Origin: a virus
DNA length: 64,000 nucleotides
Virus record (IMG/VR): IMGVR_UViG_3300008262_000126
Span: 1 to 64,000 of that record
Reading direction: 5' to 3' (one strand)
Shown here: positions 38,830 to 49,571 of the stretch, piece by piece
Layout of the letters: each line of letters starts with the position of its first letter
Position numbering within the stretch: the stretch's first letter is position 1
The notes under the pieces: generated by a model
What the model saw: the letters and a program-made list of their open reading frames with translations, nothing else
Told to the model about the DNA's origin: nothing
Databases searched by the model: none
Translations under genes and position numbers: made by a program

Positions 38830-40394
38830 GTTACGTTCTTGCGTACAAAGTATACATTGCTCCAATTTCGGTTCCTTTCTATTTAATAAAAACTTCGGCA
38901 AATTTAGTATCTGGCTCAGCTGTTCAATCTGTTGATTCGGCACAAACTACTAGTTTAGATTTTACTGCAGGCATTACACTCGGTGTGACAAGCCCACCAC
39001 AGTCGACCATAGTACTTATTAAAAACAACTTAACGACAGTTACCTCTAGAATGTTTAACTGGCGGATGGCGAATGTTGCGGTACAGTTCTCTATAGACGG
39101 ACTTAACTTCTACGATGCGTTTTCTGGTTTTATCGACGGGCGTACTGAGGATTTAAATACTGTCAGCTTTCGTTGTCTCGGTTACCTTGGTTACTTAGAC
39201 TACTATAAATACGCAACTCCCTTGTGGAGAGAAAAGCCAGCCGCCTCATATATTCCAGATCCCCCATCTGAGTGGAATACTACTATCAGTGGTCTATGGC
39301 GTCGTATGTACAACGACCAAAACCCTGCAACGCTTAGCGGATCATTTACCGGTACGGTAAACACAGTGTTCTGGTTCCTCGGTGGCAGACCGTACAAGTA
39401 TCGTGATGAGGCTGTACGAGCAGGGGACACCGTTCGATTTTGGTACGACTGCGATCATGCCCCAATTACACCAAACTTTACATGGCTTAATCAGGAAAAC
39501 ATATCCGATGACTTTGCCATGCTTGCCTCTAGTGCAGGGGGGCAAATAATTCAGGGCAGTAATGGGGTACTTAAATTTATCAATCCGCACTCTTTTGTCC
39601 CTGCGACTAAGAGTGTAACTATTACAGATTCAATGTTTCGATCTATTAGTGTTGACGAAGTCTCGTCGACTACGTTTGGAAAAGCAATTGTGACGTTTTC
39701 CCCTAGAATGCTGGGAGCAAACAAGGCAGTGCTTGATTCAAACATAGGTGTGTATCTTCCGTACAACGAAGAGTACACGCACGAGGTTGAGTTTACGCAG
39801 CCTGTAGATCGGCTTACAAACAACACTTATTTCGGTTCTGGTATTACGTTTGGCCAGACCGGTGGCTACTTTAAAACTGCAGCTCAGTTTATGAAAGTAG
39901 TTGTCAAGAGTGTAGACGAAGCACGCAGCTTGTACTTATCTAAACTAACGCTGTATGGCATACCAATTGTTGCTGGTGAGCCTCAGACAATTAAACGTGA
40001 CATACCGCTGGACTTCACCGGCCTCGTGACCGCGGGTATTGTTCCCAGCGGGTTTAGAGAAGTTAACGTTAGAGAAAACCCGTACATACAAACAAAAGAA
40101 CACGCAACTCGAATGCTCGATGTTGTTAAGTATCTGCATAAACGACCGCGTCCTGTAGTGCGTGTAGTTGACATTGTCTTTAACCCGTCGCTTGAAATCG
40201 GTGACGTGATCAACATCAACAGCGTTTATTACGGACTCTCGGGCAAGTTTAAAGTTACCGACATTGCAATAAAAAACTCAGGTGCGTTTATGGATATCAG
40301 CTGCGTAGACGTCTCAGATATTAAAACACGCGAAGAGCTGTTTGTTATTGGAGAAACGTACGCAAGCGACACGGTTAAGTATTTATCTTGGTAG
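38826..40394 (+). CDS. Tail hub / baseplate-like protein, 522 residues
   Basis: Begins MSYVLAYKVYIAPISVPFYL. The chain resembles tail-hub proteins: an N-terminal beta domain with NVAVQFSIDGLNFYDAFSGF and SFRCLGYLGYLDYYKYATPL, and a C-terminal part FNPSLEIGDVININSVYYGL with KFKVTDIAIKNSGAFMDISC, as in gp27/gp44-like hubs and Tal N-termini. It would form the ring from which tape measure and DNA exit. No peptidase or hydrolase motif is apparent. It lies in the tail-tip cluster and is followed ten bases later by the next minor tail gene. Confidence 0.6.
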   Translation: MSYVLAYKVYIAPISVPFYLIKTSANLVSGSAVQSVDSAQTTSLDFTAGITLGVTSPPQSTIVLIKNNLTTVTSRMFNWRMANVAVQFSIDGLNFYDAFSGFIDGRTEDLNTVSFRCLGYLGYLDYYKYATPLWREKPAASYIPDPPSEWNTTISGLWRRMYNDQNPATLSGSFTGTVNTVFWFLGGRPYKYRDEAVRAGDTVRFWYDCDHAPITPNFTWLNQENISDDFAMLASSAGGQIIQGSNGVLKFINPHSFVPATKSVTITDSMFRSISVDEVSSTTFGKAIVTFSPRMLGANKAVLDSNIGVYLPYNEEYTHEVEFTQPVDRLTNNTYFGSGITFGQTGGYFKTAAQFMKVVVKSVDEARSLYLSKLTLYGIPIVAGEPQTIKRDIPLDFTGLVTAGIVPSGFREVNVRENPYIQTKEHATRMLDVVKYLHKRPRPVVRVVDIVFNPSLEIGDVININSVYYGLSGKFKVTDIAIKNSGAFMDISCVDVSDIKTREELFVIGETYASDTVKYLSW

Positions 40395-40403
40395 GAGGTT
40401 TAT

Positions 40404-42941
40404 ATGATTTTTGCTTTAGGGCGAGTTCCTAAATTCTTTGAAGGACAGGAACTCTCAGCGCAGGATTTAAATAACTTAGCTCAGAACGTAGAGATTATGG
40501 AGCAGGTTGTTAAAGGACCTGATCGGTTGTTTCTAAGCGACTGGAAATTAGCTCCCCCGGTATTTAAGCTTATAGAGCAAAAAACGAATACCGGTGATCC
40601 GGCAACACTTGAGGGTTTGACCTTTGCCATGAGTCTATCTGAAATAGACGTGTGGGAAGGTTCCTTCTTATATCGGGAAGGAATGCACACTTTGAGATTT
40701 GGATTTAACACGTACGCAGTGAAAGAAAGAGGTGACTCTTTTGGAAGATCTCCGTTAGATTTAGTAGACGCATACTCTGTAAATTACGGAAAGGAAGGCG
40801 ATAATAGTAAATGGGTTAACCCTTCGACTAGTTTGTTTTTGTTGCTCAAGTACACAGACATGCCCGTAAATCAAGTTATAAGTAAGCACAAAAAGTACGC
40901 AATTAGCTGGGTTTATGACAGTTCCAAGAAAACTCAATATAAGCAACCGTCAGACAGCGACATAAATTCGTTTACAATGATTGACGACAGTACTGCTCTC
41001 GATGGTAGTAATTGGACCGCTAATGGTACTTCTGCGGCAGGTTATCACACATACACTCTAGACATCACCAAGTACAATTTTGTGCCTGGTGAAATTGTCT
41101 CGTTAAAATTCAAAATAAAAACACGCGATGGTAAACCGGTTTTAAGTTTGGGCAGAAGATTTTATTTCAGTATGGTCTACGCTAACATCGATCACGATGT
41201 CAGTAGCTATTCGTGGAAGAGCATTAGCAGCGACAGTATAACGACGCTGAGTCATATAAAAGATGTCGCGGAAAATCAACGCATGCTCGTTGATTACTTT
41301 CAAAAATACGACATTCCGTTACGTGCTGCAGTTTGGGATCAGGTGATGGCAGGTACTTCTCAATTTCCGTACTACGGTCGTTTTATAGCCACAGCGCTTC
41401 AAAAATTAGCAAGCTGGGGGTTAGTCCACGGTGACGATTACTTAGTAATGGATTTCAATACTTCGGAAGCTCGTTATTACTTACCGATGCGTTTTGATTT
41501 AAAGAACACTGTCAGCATATCTTACAACGTGGCGGTCAACACCCGAAGTGCTTTTTCTTTGCAGGGGCTGTTGAGTAAATTCGCTATCGCCGCATACCGT
41601 AACAAAAAAACTTTTTATTATGCGTCTACTAAAAACGCACCTTCTTTTTTAATAGCTTACAACCACAAAGATAGCGAGAATACAAAAGATCGATATCCGT
41701 GGGTTGTTGGTCTTGGTCAAATGAACTATGGCGACTATGTTAACAACGTTTCGTCAGCAGGCGGTCGTTTTCAATATGCTAATTTTCTTGCCCGAGTAGG
41801 ATTAACAAATTTTATGGGTAAGATTTCAGTCGATACTGCTAATGATGTTCAGTCTTCTATCTTGCCGATAGGTTTACTACCTACACCCGCTGGTTATCCA
41901 GACCCCAGAGAGTTTTTGTACATGCAGGGACCCCAACCAACAGGTCAAGCTTCCTGGCAGGGATTTTATTTTATCCTGCCTAGTTTTATAACGGGTAAAG
42001 TACCGTATTACAATTCAACTGGTGGCAACGCCGTCGGCCTGGAAGATAAAATGTTTCTCGGTCCGCGTGCTGTAAGTGGCGAATTTCGTGACGCTTCTAT
42101 TTATGTAGACAATTTTAATTTTTCACTTAAGCAACACACAGGCACAGGAAACAGTGATTACTACTACCCCGCAATATACGAAGAGTATGGTTTAAACAAC
42201 CATGCGACTTATCGCTATGAAAAAAATGATGCGTACACAGACTTTACTGTTAACTTAAAAGAAAGCTCTCCCTCGTATACCAACGCTATCGGTTATTACG
42301 GTGCCGGTAGTGGTATGATCCTGGAGTCTTTTGATACACGTGCATTCAACAAAGCTAGCTATATCGCTACTTTCCGACTTGCTGAGGTAACCAGAAAAAC
42401 AACTGTTGAGCCGGGTCTTCCTGAAGGTAGATTTCAGTCATTTAACTCAGTTGCTTTTTCAGGTGTGCTTGGTTATGTAAAACGTGTGAACGACCGCCAA
42501 AACGAAATTCACACTTATATTAACAGCGACCCTGTATACAAGTACATCCCGGTGTTCTGGACGAAGCCCAAAAGTTCTTTAAAGCATTTTGAAGATCTAG
42601 TTCAAGGACTGGACCAGAGTGCTGAAAAATTCTACTACGCTGCCGAATTCAACACAATCTACTTCAGTAACATACGCCAGGCTGATTATTTAATTGTGCG
42701 TGGAAGAAACATAACTATCGGTTGGGGAGGCTTTAATAAAGTATACAGAGATAACCCGCAAAGTATCTTGTTTCCTGCTCCTCTTGAATTAGAGTTTTCT
42801 AATTCAAGTAATCTGACCGGAAGTGACATAGAGACGGTTATTATTGGCTTCGACACGCTGAGTAGCCTGACGTATGGGGAGCGGTACTACATTCAAGGAG
42901 ATGTTTATTATGCAGCTGAGACTATGGGTATACCATCATGA
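40404..42941 (+). CDS. Minor tail protein / fibre, 845 residues
   Basis: AGGAGG precedes the ATG. The N-terminus FFEGQELSAQDLNNLAQNVE is a pattern common in minor tail and fibre-base proteins of siphoviruses. The remainder is beta-rich with many Tyr, Ser and Asn residues (for example DSENTKDRYPWVVGLGQMNY) and no catalytic motif that I recognise. It overlaps the next gene by 4 bases. It probably forms part of the tail-tip complex or a side fibre that contacts the host. Confidence 0.6.
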   Translation: MIFALGRVPKFFEGQELSAQDLNNLAQNVEIMEQVVKGPDRLFLSDWKLAPPVFKLIEQKTNTGDPATLEGLTFAMSLSEIDVWEGSFLYREGMHTLRFGFNTYAVKERGDSFGRSPLDLVDAYSVNYGKEGDNSKWVNPSTSLFLLLKYTDMPVNQVISKHKKYAISWVYDSSKKTQYKQPSDSDINSFTMIDDSTALDGSNWTANGTSAAGYHTYTLDITKYNFVPGEIVSLKFKIKTRDGKPVLSLGRRFYFSMVYANIDHDVSSYSWKSISSDSITTLSHIKDVAENQRMLVDYFQKYDIPLRAAVWDQVMAGTSQFPYYGRFIATALQKLASWGLVHGDDYLVMDFNTSEARYYLPMRFDLKNTVSISYNVAVNTRSAFSLQGLLSKFAIAAYRNKKTFYYASTKNAPSFLIAYNHKDSENTKDRYPWVVGLGQMNYGDYVNNVSSAGGRFQYANFLARVGLTNFMGKISVDTANDVQSSILPIGLLPTPAGYPDPREFLYMQGPQPTGQASWQGFYFILPSFITGKVPYYNSTGGNAVGLEDKMFLGPRAVSGEFRDASIYVDNFNFSLKQHTGTGNSDYYYPAIYEEYGLNNHATYRYEKNDAYTDFTVNLKESSPSYTNAIGYYGAGSGMILESFDTRAFNKASYIATFRLAEVTRKTTVEPGLPEGRFQSFNSVAFSGVLGYVKRVNDRQNEIHTYINSDPVYKYIPVFWTKPKSSLKHFEDLVQGLDQSAEKFYYAAEFNTIYFSNIRQADYLIVRGRNITIGWGGFNKVYRDNPQSILFPAPLELEFSNSSNLTGSDIETVIIGFDTLSSLTYGERYYIQGDVYYAAETMGIPS

Positions 42942-45298
42942 GTAAAAATAAACCAGCACCGCGTATAGATCTTGAGTACAATAAAGATTTAAAATATCCA
43001 GACATTAATGATTACTTGAAAGACAGCATGTATGCTTCTAATCTTTCTGATTACCCAGACAACCAACGAAATGCCGTCGTTAACTTCAGAGCTATTCCAA
43101 ACACTCTGGCACTCAAGGAAATAACAGTCGGTGAGAATAAAGCTTCTCTGCGCGTCTGGGTGGGCGACATGAAACTGTTTGGATACAATCCTGAACTTGA
43201 GCTTGTAGATAGCATGGATTTATTAATTGACTCTTTAAATGACGGGGACACTGAAGAAGTCGAAGGAACTAAAATTTTAAAAATTTTTAAAAAAGGTTCC
43301 AAGTTAAATTTGGACTTAGTTCAAAATTCAGAAATACAAGCGTTTAAACTGCCTTCACTTGTTAACTATTCAATTACTTTCCCGATTGCGACTGTGATTG
43401 ACATATACAACTATGTCTTTGGCACAAGAGCTAAACAAGCAAAGACTTATTTCACAGGGGCTGAAACACTAGAAGACACGGACTTTCAAGAAGCATTTTT
43501 AGACAATGTTTATCGTTGGGAAATACCAGCACTGCTTAGATACTACCCAGTCGGTTCAGACAAGCCTGATGGTTTTATCGGAGTTGAGATCTCGTTATCA
43601 AGCATACTGCCGCAGTATCGAAAAAGAATCGAGTTGACATCCAGCAGTGTCGAGTATAATACAAACTTTTCCCTAAGCTCTTTTGATTTGTTTAAGTTAA
43701 GCTACATAACTAATCAAGAAGGGCGTATCCGGATAAAGGCGCAGATACGCGGGTTTCCCATAACTAAACAGACAGACAGTGCAGAGCTTGAACTTGTCGA
43801 ACGAGAACGAACTTCGATACTTTCTAATTTTTACGCATTTTCATACATCGTATATCAACACTCAGGGTTTTACGTATCTTACCCTGCTTTAGATTTTACC
43901 TACGACTTATACGTCAGTGCGGATAGCATAGCCGAATTACAAAACGATGCATTCGGCGTCTTTCAAGCATCGCCGACTAAAGTCGTTAATAACCTAAACA
44001 TTACCGCAGTCAAATCGGGAATGAAGGTACTGGAAAAAAACGCTGACGCTAACAACCCTTTCTTTGTTAGTGTTTGGTTTTCCTGTAAAAATAAAACACT
44101 TGCACTTCAAAAAGATAAATTAAAGTTTATTTTAAATTTTCGACAGAGTAGAGTAGGCGATGACTCGCAGTCAGATACCAGTGGTTTCTTTAACGATGTT
44201 GCATTAGATGCTACTGCAATAGCCGGGGATTTTTGGACAGACACTAAAAACCCCCGTAAAATCGACGTTGACAAGTCAGTAAGAACTTCATCAACACTGT
44301 ATCGAAGTAATGCTGTAAGCGTTTCAGAGAAAAAAGTTCTCTCGGTTTTTCAAAGACTTACGCCAAATAACGATAAATACATGTCAAGCATTTTATCTAA
44401 GTGCTCTGTTAATTTGACGTTAACTAACTCTAACACGGAAACCAATACTTACTCCTACAGAATGGATATTTCTTGGCCTACAGTGGATGGTAAGAACGCT
44501 TTTGACAAAACAGCTTTGTATAATCTTATTAAAGCTCGCTTTGTGCAACTTTCAATTAGCGACGTCTTTCAACAGGTTATTTTTGACGGTCGTTATAGAC
44601 GTCCTTTTTATGACGTTTACGAAGATAACTCGAAAAATCCGTTGTTTACCAGCTTGCCTGGTTGGAGAGCAAACTATTACACTTGGTTCACGAACAGTTG
44701 GACTGGTTTAAATGGAGACGAGGCTGCGGCAATAAACAAGATCGGTGTGGCTCCAAATAAGTCAGCGAACGGGTCTTTTTTTGTGCAACAAGCTAACTCT
44801 AAACGTCAAACTGTAGTCAACTTAAGAGGTACTGAAAGAGACAATATAGATCTTTTAGAATACATTCCTCAAACATACATAGCGTTGAGTACTACCGAGC
44901 CGGCTGATACACAACCAAGTAGGGCATTTTTTTGTCTGCAGGGTATGGCTATGCTAGGAAGCGCTTCCATAAAAGGCGGCGTACTACAACCATTTACATT
45001 TTACCCTCAGTTTGCTAAACCATTAACAAATGTTAGAAGCGATTTCAATGTTATTAATCCGGTTGTATTTGACCAGTCTACTGGGAAAGTTAAGATAACA
45101 ATTTCCCCACAGGATGTTCTTAAGGCCATGAGGAAGATTCTAGGTGTGACGACTTTTCCGTCGGGTGTCTACCACATGTATTACATAATGAATCTAAATG
45201 AGGTACCCGATAGCGAGTCCCGCATATTTACAAATCTAATGGAAGGAAGCAAACAGAAATCAACACTTATTTTTGTTGTAGCGCATCAGGTTAAATAA
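42938..45298 (+). CDS. Minor tail protein, 786 residues
   Basis: Begins MSKNKPAPRIDLEYNKDLKY. It is beta-rich with long Asn/Ser/Thr stretches and no recognisable enzymatic motif. It is coupled to its neighbours by a 4-base overlap upstream and a one-base overlap downstream. Together with the 845- and 701-residue proteins it makes up the tail-tip/fibre cluster that follows the hub. The family is not recognised. Confidence 0.55.
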   Translation: MSKNKPAPRIDLEYNKDLKYPDINDYLKDSMYASNLSDYPDNQRNAVVNFRAIPNTLALKEITVGENKASLRVWVGDMKLFGYNPELELVDSMDLLIDSLNDGDTEEVEGTKILKIFKKGSKLNLDLVQNSEIQAFKLPSLVNYSITFPIATVIDIYNYVFGTRAKQAKTYFTGAETLEDTDFQEAFLDNVYRWEIPALLRYYPVGSDKPDGFIGVEISLSSILPQYRKRIELTSSSVEYNTNFSLSSFDLFKLSYITNQEGRIRIKAQIRGFPITKQTDSAELELVERERTSILSNFYAFSYIVYQHSGFYVSYPALDFTYDLYVSADSIAELQNDAFGVFQASPTKVVNNLNITAVKSGMKVLEKNADANNPFFVSVWFSCKNKTLALQKDKLKFILNFRQSRVGDDSQSDTSGFFNDVALDATAIAGDFWTDTKNPRKIDVDKSVRTSSTLYRSNAVSVSEKKVLSVFQRLTPNNDKYMSSILSKCSVNLTLTNSNTETNTYSYRMDISWPTVDGKNAFDKTALYNLIKARFVQLSISDVFQQVIFDGRYRRPFYDVYEDNSKNPLFTSLPGWRANYYTWFTNSWTGLNGDEAAAINKIGVAPNKSANGSFFVQQANSKRQTVVNLRGTERDNIDLLEYIPQTYIALSTTEPADTQPSRAFFCLQGMAMLGSASIKGGVLQPFTFYPQFAKPLTNVRSDFNVINPVVFDQSTGKVKITISPQDVLKAMRKILGVTTFPSGVYHMYYIMNLNEVPDSESRIFTNLMEGSKQKSTLIFVVAHQVK

Positions 45299-47403
45299 TG
45301 AACGAAGACTTTTTTCAAAACATCTCCAGTACCGGAAATCCGATTGAGTACGCGGACACGGTACAACGTTATCAAACGCAACTACCTTTGGGAATTTCCT
45401 GGCCAACCGTGACGGGATCTTTAAATCCTAGCGACTTGTACACTGACGATACGTCTCTGTATATGTATTATCCCTCGGGTGTTAATAAGACTGCGATCGC
45501 AATTCAGCAAAGAGATCGCTACGGCGGTATTACTTTTACTTTGGTCAGCGGGTCGACTAACTTGTACATTCAAGCCTCTGAGTATTTTGCAGATCCAAAT
45601 CCTGCGTTTATCTCAGGCCCTTATACTGTTTCAGGAGAGGGCGGTACTAATTTAATCAATGCTTCTTATCTGAGCGACACTCCTGAAAATCCAGAAAACT
45701 ACTGGATTAATTTACCAAACCCCGGTACTTACAAGGTGGTTTTTCCAAACCCTGTAATAAGCACTGCAATCAGCGTTACTCACTCGGGATCCTCGCCGTA
45801 CGTACTCAGTCAGATGCTTCCGAGAAAGTCGGTAGGCAGCTACGACATAGACGTAAACTCTATCCGAGCGTACCACGTTACGGCTTCGTTTATCGATGCT
45901 GTGGCTATACAAGTCTCGGACAGTATCGTAGTCGGTCCTGATCTAATTGGCGCTAAGAGTATCGATGGTTCAAAGATTATCGACGGTACAATCTCCGGCG
46001 TACTCATTCGAGATGGCACGGTCACTGGTAATAAAGTACTAGCCGGTACTATCAGCGGAGTTCTGCTCCAAGCGGAAACAATTACAGCTACTCACATTGC
46101 AGTAAGCGGCATTACCGCAAACAGATTAAACGTGACTCAACTTGATGCGGTGGCTGCTAACATGGGTACTCTAGTAGTTAACAGCGGTATTTCGGTTGGA
46201 ACGAACGGATACATCACAGTACCAAGTGGGTATATCTCAGCAGGTAAAGCAAAATTAGACAATACTGGTTTATCTATAGGGGACTTTAATACTGCTCTGG
46301 AGAATACAAATGCGCTACGAGTTGTAGGAAGCGGAGAGTCCGCCAACATTGTAGGTATGGCTTTGTATAACGGATCATTTTCTCCAACAATCCCGCAAGC
46401 AGTAATACAGCTTGACGGTACAAACGCACTCGAGGTTGAGAACAATCAGACTAATGGGCTTATTAATTTTAACTTTAACCAAAACCCCGCCGGGAGTTCT
46501 TCTTTGAGGATATACAACGGAGACTTGCACTTAGCTCCATTTCGACCTTCCTACCCAGGTACTTTTTTTCCGGGAGTTGTTAGGGGCTATAACAGCGCAG
46601 GAGCACAGCTGTATGCACTTGACCACGAAAGTTACAGAACTTACTATGCAGACGGCGCTGTCAAGCATATTTTAGCTGCTGATCGACTTGTTAGCTACTA
46701 CAATGATGGGTCCACGCGTTTTTCTCTGGGTGATGGTGGTCTGGAAATATGGAATCCTGCTGTAAGTACCGTCTCGGCAGTCGGACAGATTGATGCTGAC
46801 GGTAACTTGTTCGCTGAAAGTGCTACTGTTTTTGGTAATTTAGGTGCAGTCGGTGACCTTTCAATTGACGGGGGTGTCGGGATTGGTACTGATAACGATA
46901 AAGTAACGATCGCAGCATCTACGGGGAATACTGCTATTGCCGGTACACTCGAGGTTACTAATAAAATAACCTCTAGTTATATGGGTTACATTACAGCTAG
47001 AAGAACAGCAGACGTTGCAATTACAACCGCGGGCACAACTATTGTATGGAATAACGCACTGCGTAGTAATAAAATTACTGTACCTACAAACTCATCTACG
47101 ATTACCATAACAAATGCAGGCTACTACATGTTCTCGGCTACCTTCGCAACACTCGCCAACTTGACAAGCCTTCGAATGACTTTAACAAGAGGCGGTGCTA
47201 ACTACGTGAGTACTTTACACGGAGCTGGTTTAGGTACTGGAGGTGGTTATATATTTAACTTTAATATTGGGTTTTTTGCTTCGGCAAATTCAACTTATAC
47301 CGTAGTCCTCACACCCTCAGCAAATACAACACTGAACGCTAATGGTGAAGGCTTTGCAGGACCATCCCCACTTATGAATATATTCCAGGCTATAGGTGTA
47401 TAA
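45298..47403 (+). CDS. Tail fibre with C1q/TNF-like head, receptor-binding candidate
   Basis: 701 residues. A virion-attachment N-terminus is followed by short repeated strands (SKIIDGTISGVLIRDGTVTG, KVLAGTISGVLLQAETITAT, HIAVSGITANRLNVTQLDAV), a fibre-shaft pattern that trimerises. A central region (about 390-560) has pseudo-repeats. The last 130 residues read AITTAGTTIVWNNALRSNKI ... GYYMFSATFATLANLTSLRM ... NSTYTVVLTPSANTTLNANG, the C1q/TNF jelly-roll pattern often found as the receptor-binding tip. It overlaps the tail assembly chaperone by one base, which fits the usual fibre-chaperone pair. Confidence 0.75.
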   Translation: MNEDFFQNISSTGNPIEYADTVQRYQTQLPLGISWPTVTGSLNPSDLYTDDTSLYMYYPSGVNKTAIAIQQRDRYGGITFTLVSGSTNLYIQASEYFADPNPAFISGPYTVSGEGGTNLINASYLSDTPENPENYWINLPNPGTYKVVFPNPVISTAISVTHSGSSPYVLSQMLPRKSVGSYDIDVNSIRAYHVTASFIDAVAIQVSDSIVVGPDLIGAKSIDGSKIIDGTISGVLIRDGTVTGNKVLAGTISGVLLQAETITATHIAVSGITANRLNVTQLDAVAANMGTLVVNSGISVGTNGYITVPSGYISAGKAKLDNTGLSIGDFNTALENTNALRVVGSGESANIVGMALYNGSFSPTIPQAVIQLDGTNALEVENNQTNGLINFNFNQNPAGSSSLRIYNGDLHLAPFRPSYPGTFFPGVVRGYNSAGAQLYALDHESYRTYYADGAVKHILAADRLVSYYNDGSTRFSLGDGGLEIWNPAVSTVSAVGQIDADGNLFAESATVFGNLGAVGDLSIDGGVGIGTDNDKVTIAASTGNTAIAGTLEVTNKITSSYMGYITARRTADVAITTAGTTIVWNNALRSNKITVPTNSSTITITNAGYYMFSATFATLANLTSLRMTLTRGGANYVSTLHGAGLGTGGGYIFNFNIGFFASANSTYTVVLTPSANTTLNANGEGFAGPSPLMNIFQAIGV

Positions 47404-47729
47404 TGATCATTTTTAAAATTTACGACCCCGACACGATTACCCTTGGTTATTGGGATGAGTATGGTACGCCCTACTCAACCCCATTACCCGAGGGGAGCGC
47501 TGTCCAAGAGAAACCTTTTACGTTTGTGCAAGCCCTGAGAGAACTCCGTACGAGACGCAACACGTTTCTGTACGAGAGCGATTGGACTCAGCTGCCGGAT
47601 ACTGGATTAACCGCCGACAAGCTACTTGAGTGGCGAGAGTATCGACAGGCTCTCAGAGATCTGCCAGCTCTGGTTGCTACCGCAGGGTGGGGCAACGTTA
47701 CATGGCCGCAACCACCGCTTGACAGATAG
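47403..47729 (+). CDS. Phage tail (fibre) assembly chaperone, APC family
   Basis: 108 residues. The segment TRRNTFLYESDWTQLPDTGL followed by LLEWREYRQALRDLPALV and a final VTWPQPPLDR is the signature of the phage tail assembly chaperone family (Phage_tail_APC type), which includes fibre-assembly helpers. It probably folds or attaches the fibre encoded by the adjoining gene, with which it overlaps by one base. Confidence 0.8.
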   Translation: MIIFKIYDPDTITLGYWDEYGTPYSTPLPEGSAVQEKPFTFVQALRELRTRRNTFLYESDWTQLPDTGLTADKLLEWREYRQALRDLPALVATAGWGNVTWPQPPLDR

Positions 47730-47760
47730 ACGCGCATAACCTAAAATAATGGAGGTACAG

Positions 47761-48345
47761 ATGATAATCACTGTATGTAATTTAGACTATTTAATAGAGC
47801 CTGTTCGCATGCGTCTGGGTGATTTTGAAGGAACTGTTTATTCAAACGCGTTAGTTAGGACCGCCCTTGTAAATGCGGTTAAGTTTCTTCAAAAACGTTG
47901 GCGCTCTAAGTATCAGGTGCTGTCTTCGGGCATGATTGCTGACATTCAGCCCAGCGGGTTTGCAGAGCAGGGATTGATTTGGGTAAGTACCACAAACGGG
48001 TACTCGTTTATTTCGGCTGGCTTTGAGGTTAACGACGTTTTTCGAAACCCGTTTCTTGAATTTGATCAGCCGTCTCCACCAGTTGTAGAGCAGAATGACG
48101 AAGATGCTATTGTATTAGCGGCGGCTTATCTTGTTCACCTGGGCAAATTGACTTCAAGTTCGGCCACGTTTGTCTCGTGGTCAACTGAAGATATAAAGTA
48201 CACAAATTCAGAATCAAGCAGGTCGATGAAGGTAGTGCTTGATACGCTAATGGCAGAACTCAACGTGCTGTTTAAGACGCGTATCGCTCAGCCTAAAGCA
48301 ACTCGCCAACCGCTGAATATTGTAGTAGGTACGAAAGTATACTAG
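47761..48345 (+). CDS. Adaptor- or neck-like protein, 194 residues
   Basis: ATG 47761 is preferred because GGAGG lies upstream; the ATG 12 bases earlier overlaps that site. The N-terminus MIITVCNLDYLIEPVRMRLG and following YSNALVRTALVNAVKFLQKR look like phage head-tail adaptor or connector proteins. Its position after the fibre-chaperone pair, away from the head genes, is unusual for such a protein, so the assignment is weak. The final region (LNIVVGTKVY) is beta-like. Confidence 0.4.
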   Translation: MIITVCNLDYLIEPVRMRLGDFEGTVYSNALVRTALVNAVKFLQKRWRSKYQVLSSGMIADIQPSGFAEQGLIWVSTTNGYSFISAGFEVNDVFRNPFLEFDQPSPPVVEQNDEDAIVLAAAYLVHLGKLTSSSATFVSWSTEDIKYTNSESSRSMKVVLDTLMAELNVLFKTRIAQPKATRQPLNIVVGTKVY

Positions 48346-48353
48346 GAGGATGT

Positions 48354-49571
48354 ATGGGTAAGGTAATTCCGAAGATGTTGTATATCGGGGATTTTCCAGT
48401 TCCGACTGGATTTGGGATCGTGTCTGCAAACTTGATTAAGACGTTTAAGCAGTACTACGATGTGACCGTACTGGGTGTTAATTTCTATGGGGATTATAAT
48501 CCAGCAAATGACGGGGTGAAGGTTTATCCGGCTTCGGGTAACGGTAGCGACATTTGGGGAAAAGGGCGACTTGCTGAAATGCTTATGCGTGTCAAGCCGG
48601 ATGTTGTTTTCGTGTTGAACGATCCATGGATTGCCATGGAATATTCTGCAATCTTTATGAAGTTAAAAGAACAGTATCCTGCACTTCACAGCAAGTTTGT
48701 GGTTTACACGCCCGTTGACGCCGAAAACGTCAAGCTGGATTTTATCGATGGCCTGCGTGCTTATGACGCTGTGATCACGTACACTCAGTTCGGCGCTGCT
48801 CAACTTGTAAATTGTAAGAATAACGCAGGTGAGATTGTAGGTCTCAAGGACATTATGGTAATTCCTCACGGTGTTGATACCGAAGTATTCAAGCCGCTTA
48901 AGGTTTCTAAGGCGCAGCTGCGAAAGCAACTAAACCTGACAGATCAGGATTTTGTTGTTCTCTGTCTTCAACGAAACCAGCCTAGAAAACGATTAGACTT
49001 GACGTTCTACTACTTTGCTGAGTGGGTCAAGCGGTACGACTTGCCACCGAGCGTAAAGATCTACTACCACGGCGCTCTGCAGGACTACGGTATCGACATC
49101 ATTCAATGGTGCGAATACTTGGGTATTATCGATCGGCTAGCAATCTCGTCTCCCGATATTCGACCAGACAACGGTTTAACTGTTGAGCAGATTAATATGA
49201 TCTACAACAACGCCGATGTGTTCTTTACCACTACTGCAGCCGAGGGCTGGTGTTTGCCAGCATCCGAAGCAATGGCCGCAGGTATTCCGGTCATTCTGCC
49301 TAAGCACTCGGCGTTAGCTGAATGGCCGGAAGGTAACGCCCATTACATGGATGTGTACCCGTTCCCACAACTAACCGATCGCGGTTTGAATACTATTCAT
49401 CATGTTACTGAAATGGAAAGTGCTATTGAATCACTCCACAAATTGTACACAGATCACGAGTATCGTGCGCGTCTCGGTAAGGCAGGGCACGACCACATGA
49501 ACAAAGAGAAGTTTCAGTGGAGTGTGATTGCAAATCAATTCATGGAGATTATAAATGGAGTCATCAAGTAA
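48354..49571 (+). CDS. GT4-type (GT-B fold) glycosyltransferase
   Basis: 405 residues with AGGAGG upstream. The acceptor-side N-terminus is MLYIGDFPVPTGFGIVSANL. The donor side has VIPHGVDTEVFKPLKVSKAQ, VLCLQRNQPRKRLDLTFYYF and the E-x7-E motif EGWCLPASEAMAAGIPVI. Family 4 enzymes retain the sugar configuration and usually use UDP- or GDP-sugars. In phages they modify DNA bases, virion proteins or host polysaccharides; the place at the tail/replication boundary is compatible with each. Confident in the family, not in the acceptor. Confidence 0.88.
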   Translation: MGKVIPKMLYIGDFPVPTGFGIVSANLIKTFKQYYDVTVLGVNFYGDYNPANDGVKVYPASGNGSDIWGKGRLAEMLMRVKPDVVFVLNDPWIAMEYSAIFMKLKEQYPALHSKFVVYTPVDAENVKLDFIDGLRAYDAVITYTQFGAAQLVNCKNNAGEIVGLKDIMVIPHGVDTEVFKPLKVSKAQLRKQLNLTDQDFVVLCLQRNQPRKRLDLTFYYFAEWVKRYDLPPSVKIYYHGALQDYGIDIIQWCEYLGIIDRLAISSPDIRPDNGLTVEQINMIYNNADVFFTTTAAEGWCLPASEAMAAGIPVILPKHSALAEWPEGNAHYMDVYPFPQLTDRGLNTIHHVTEMESAIESLHKLYTDHEYRARLGKAGHDHMNKEKFQWSVIANQFMEIINGVIK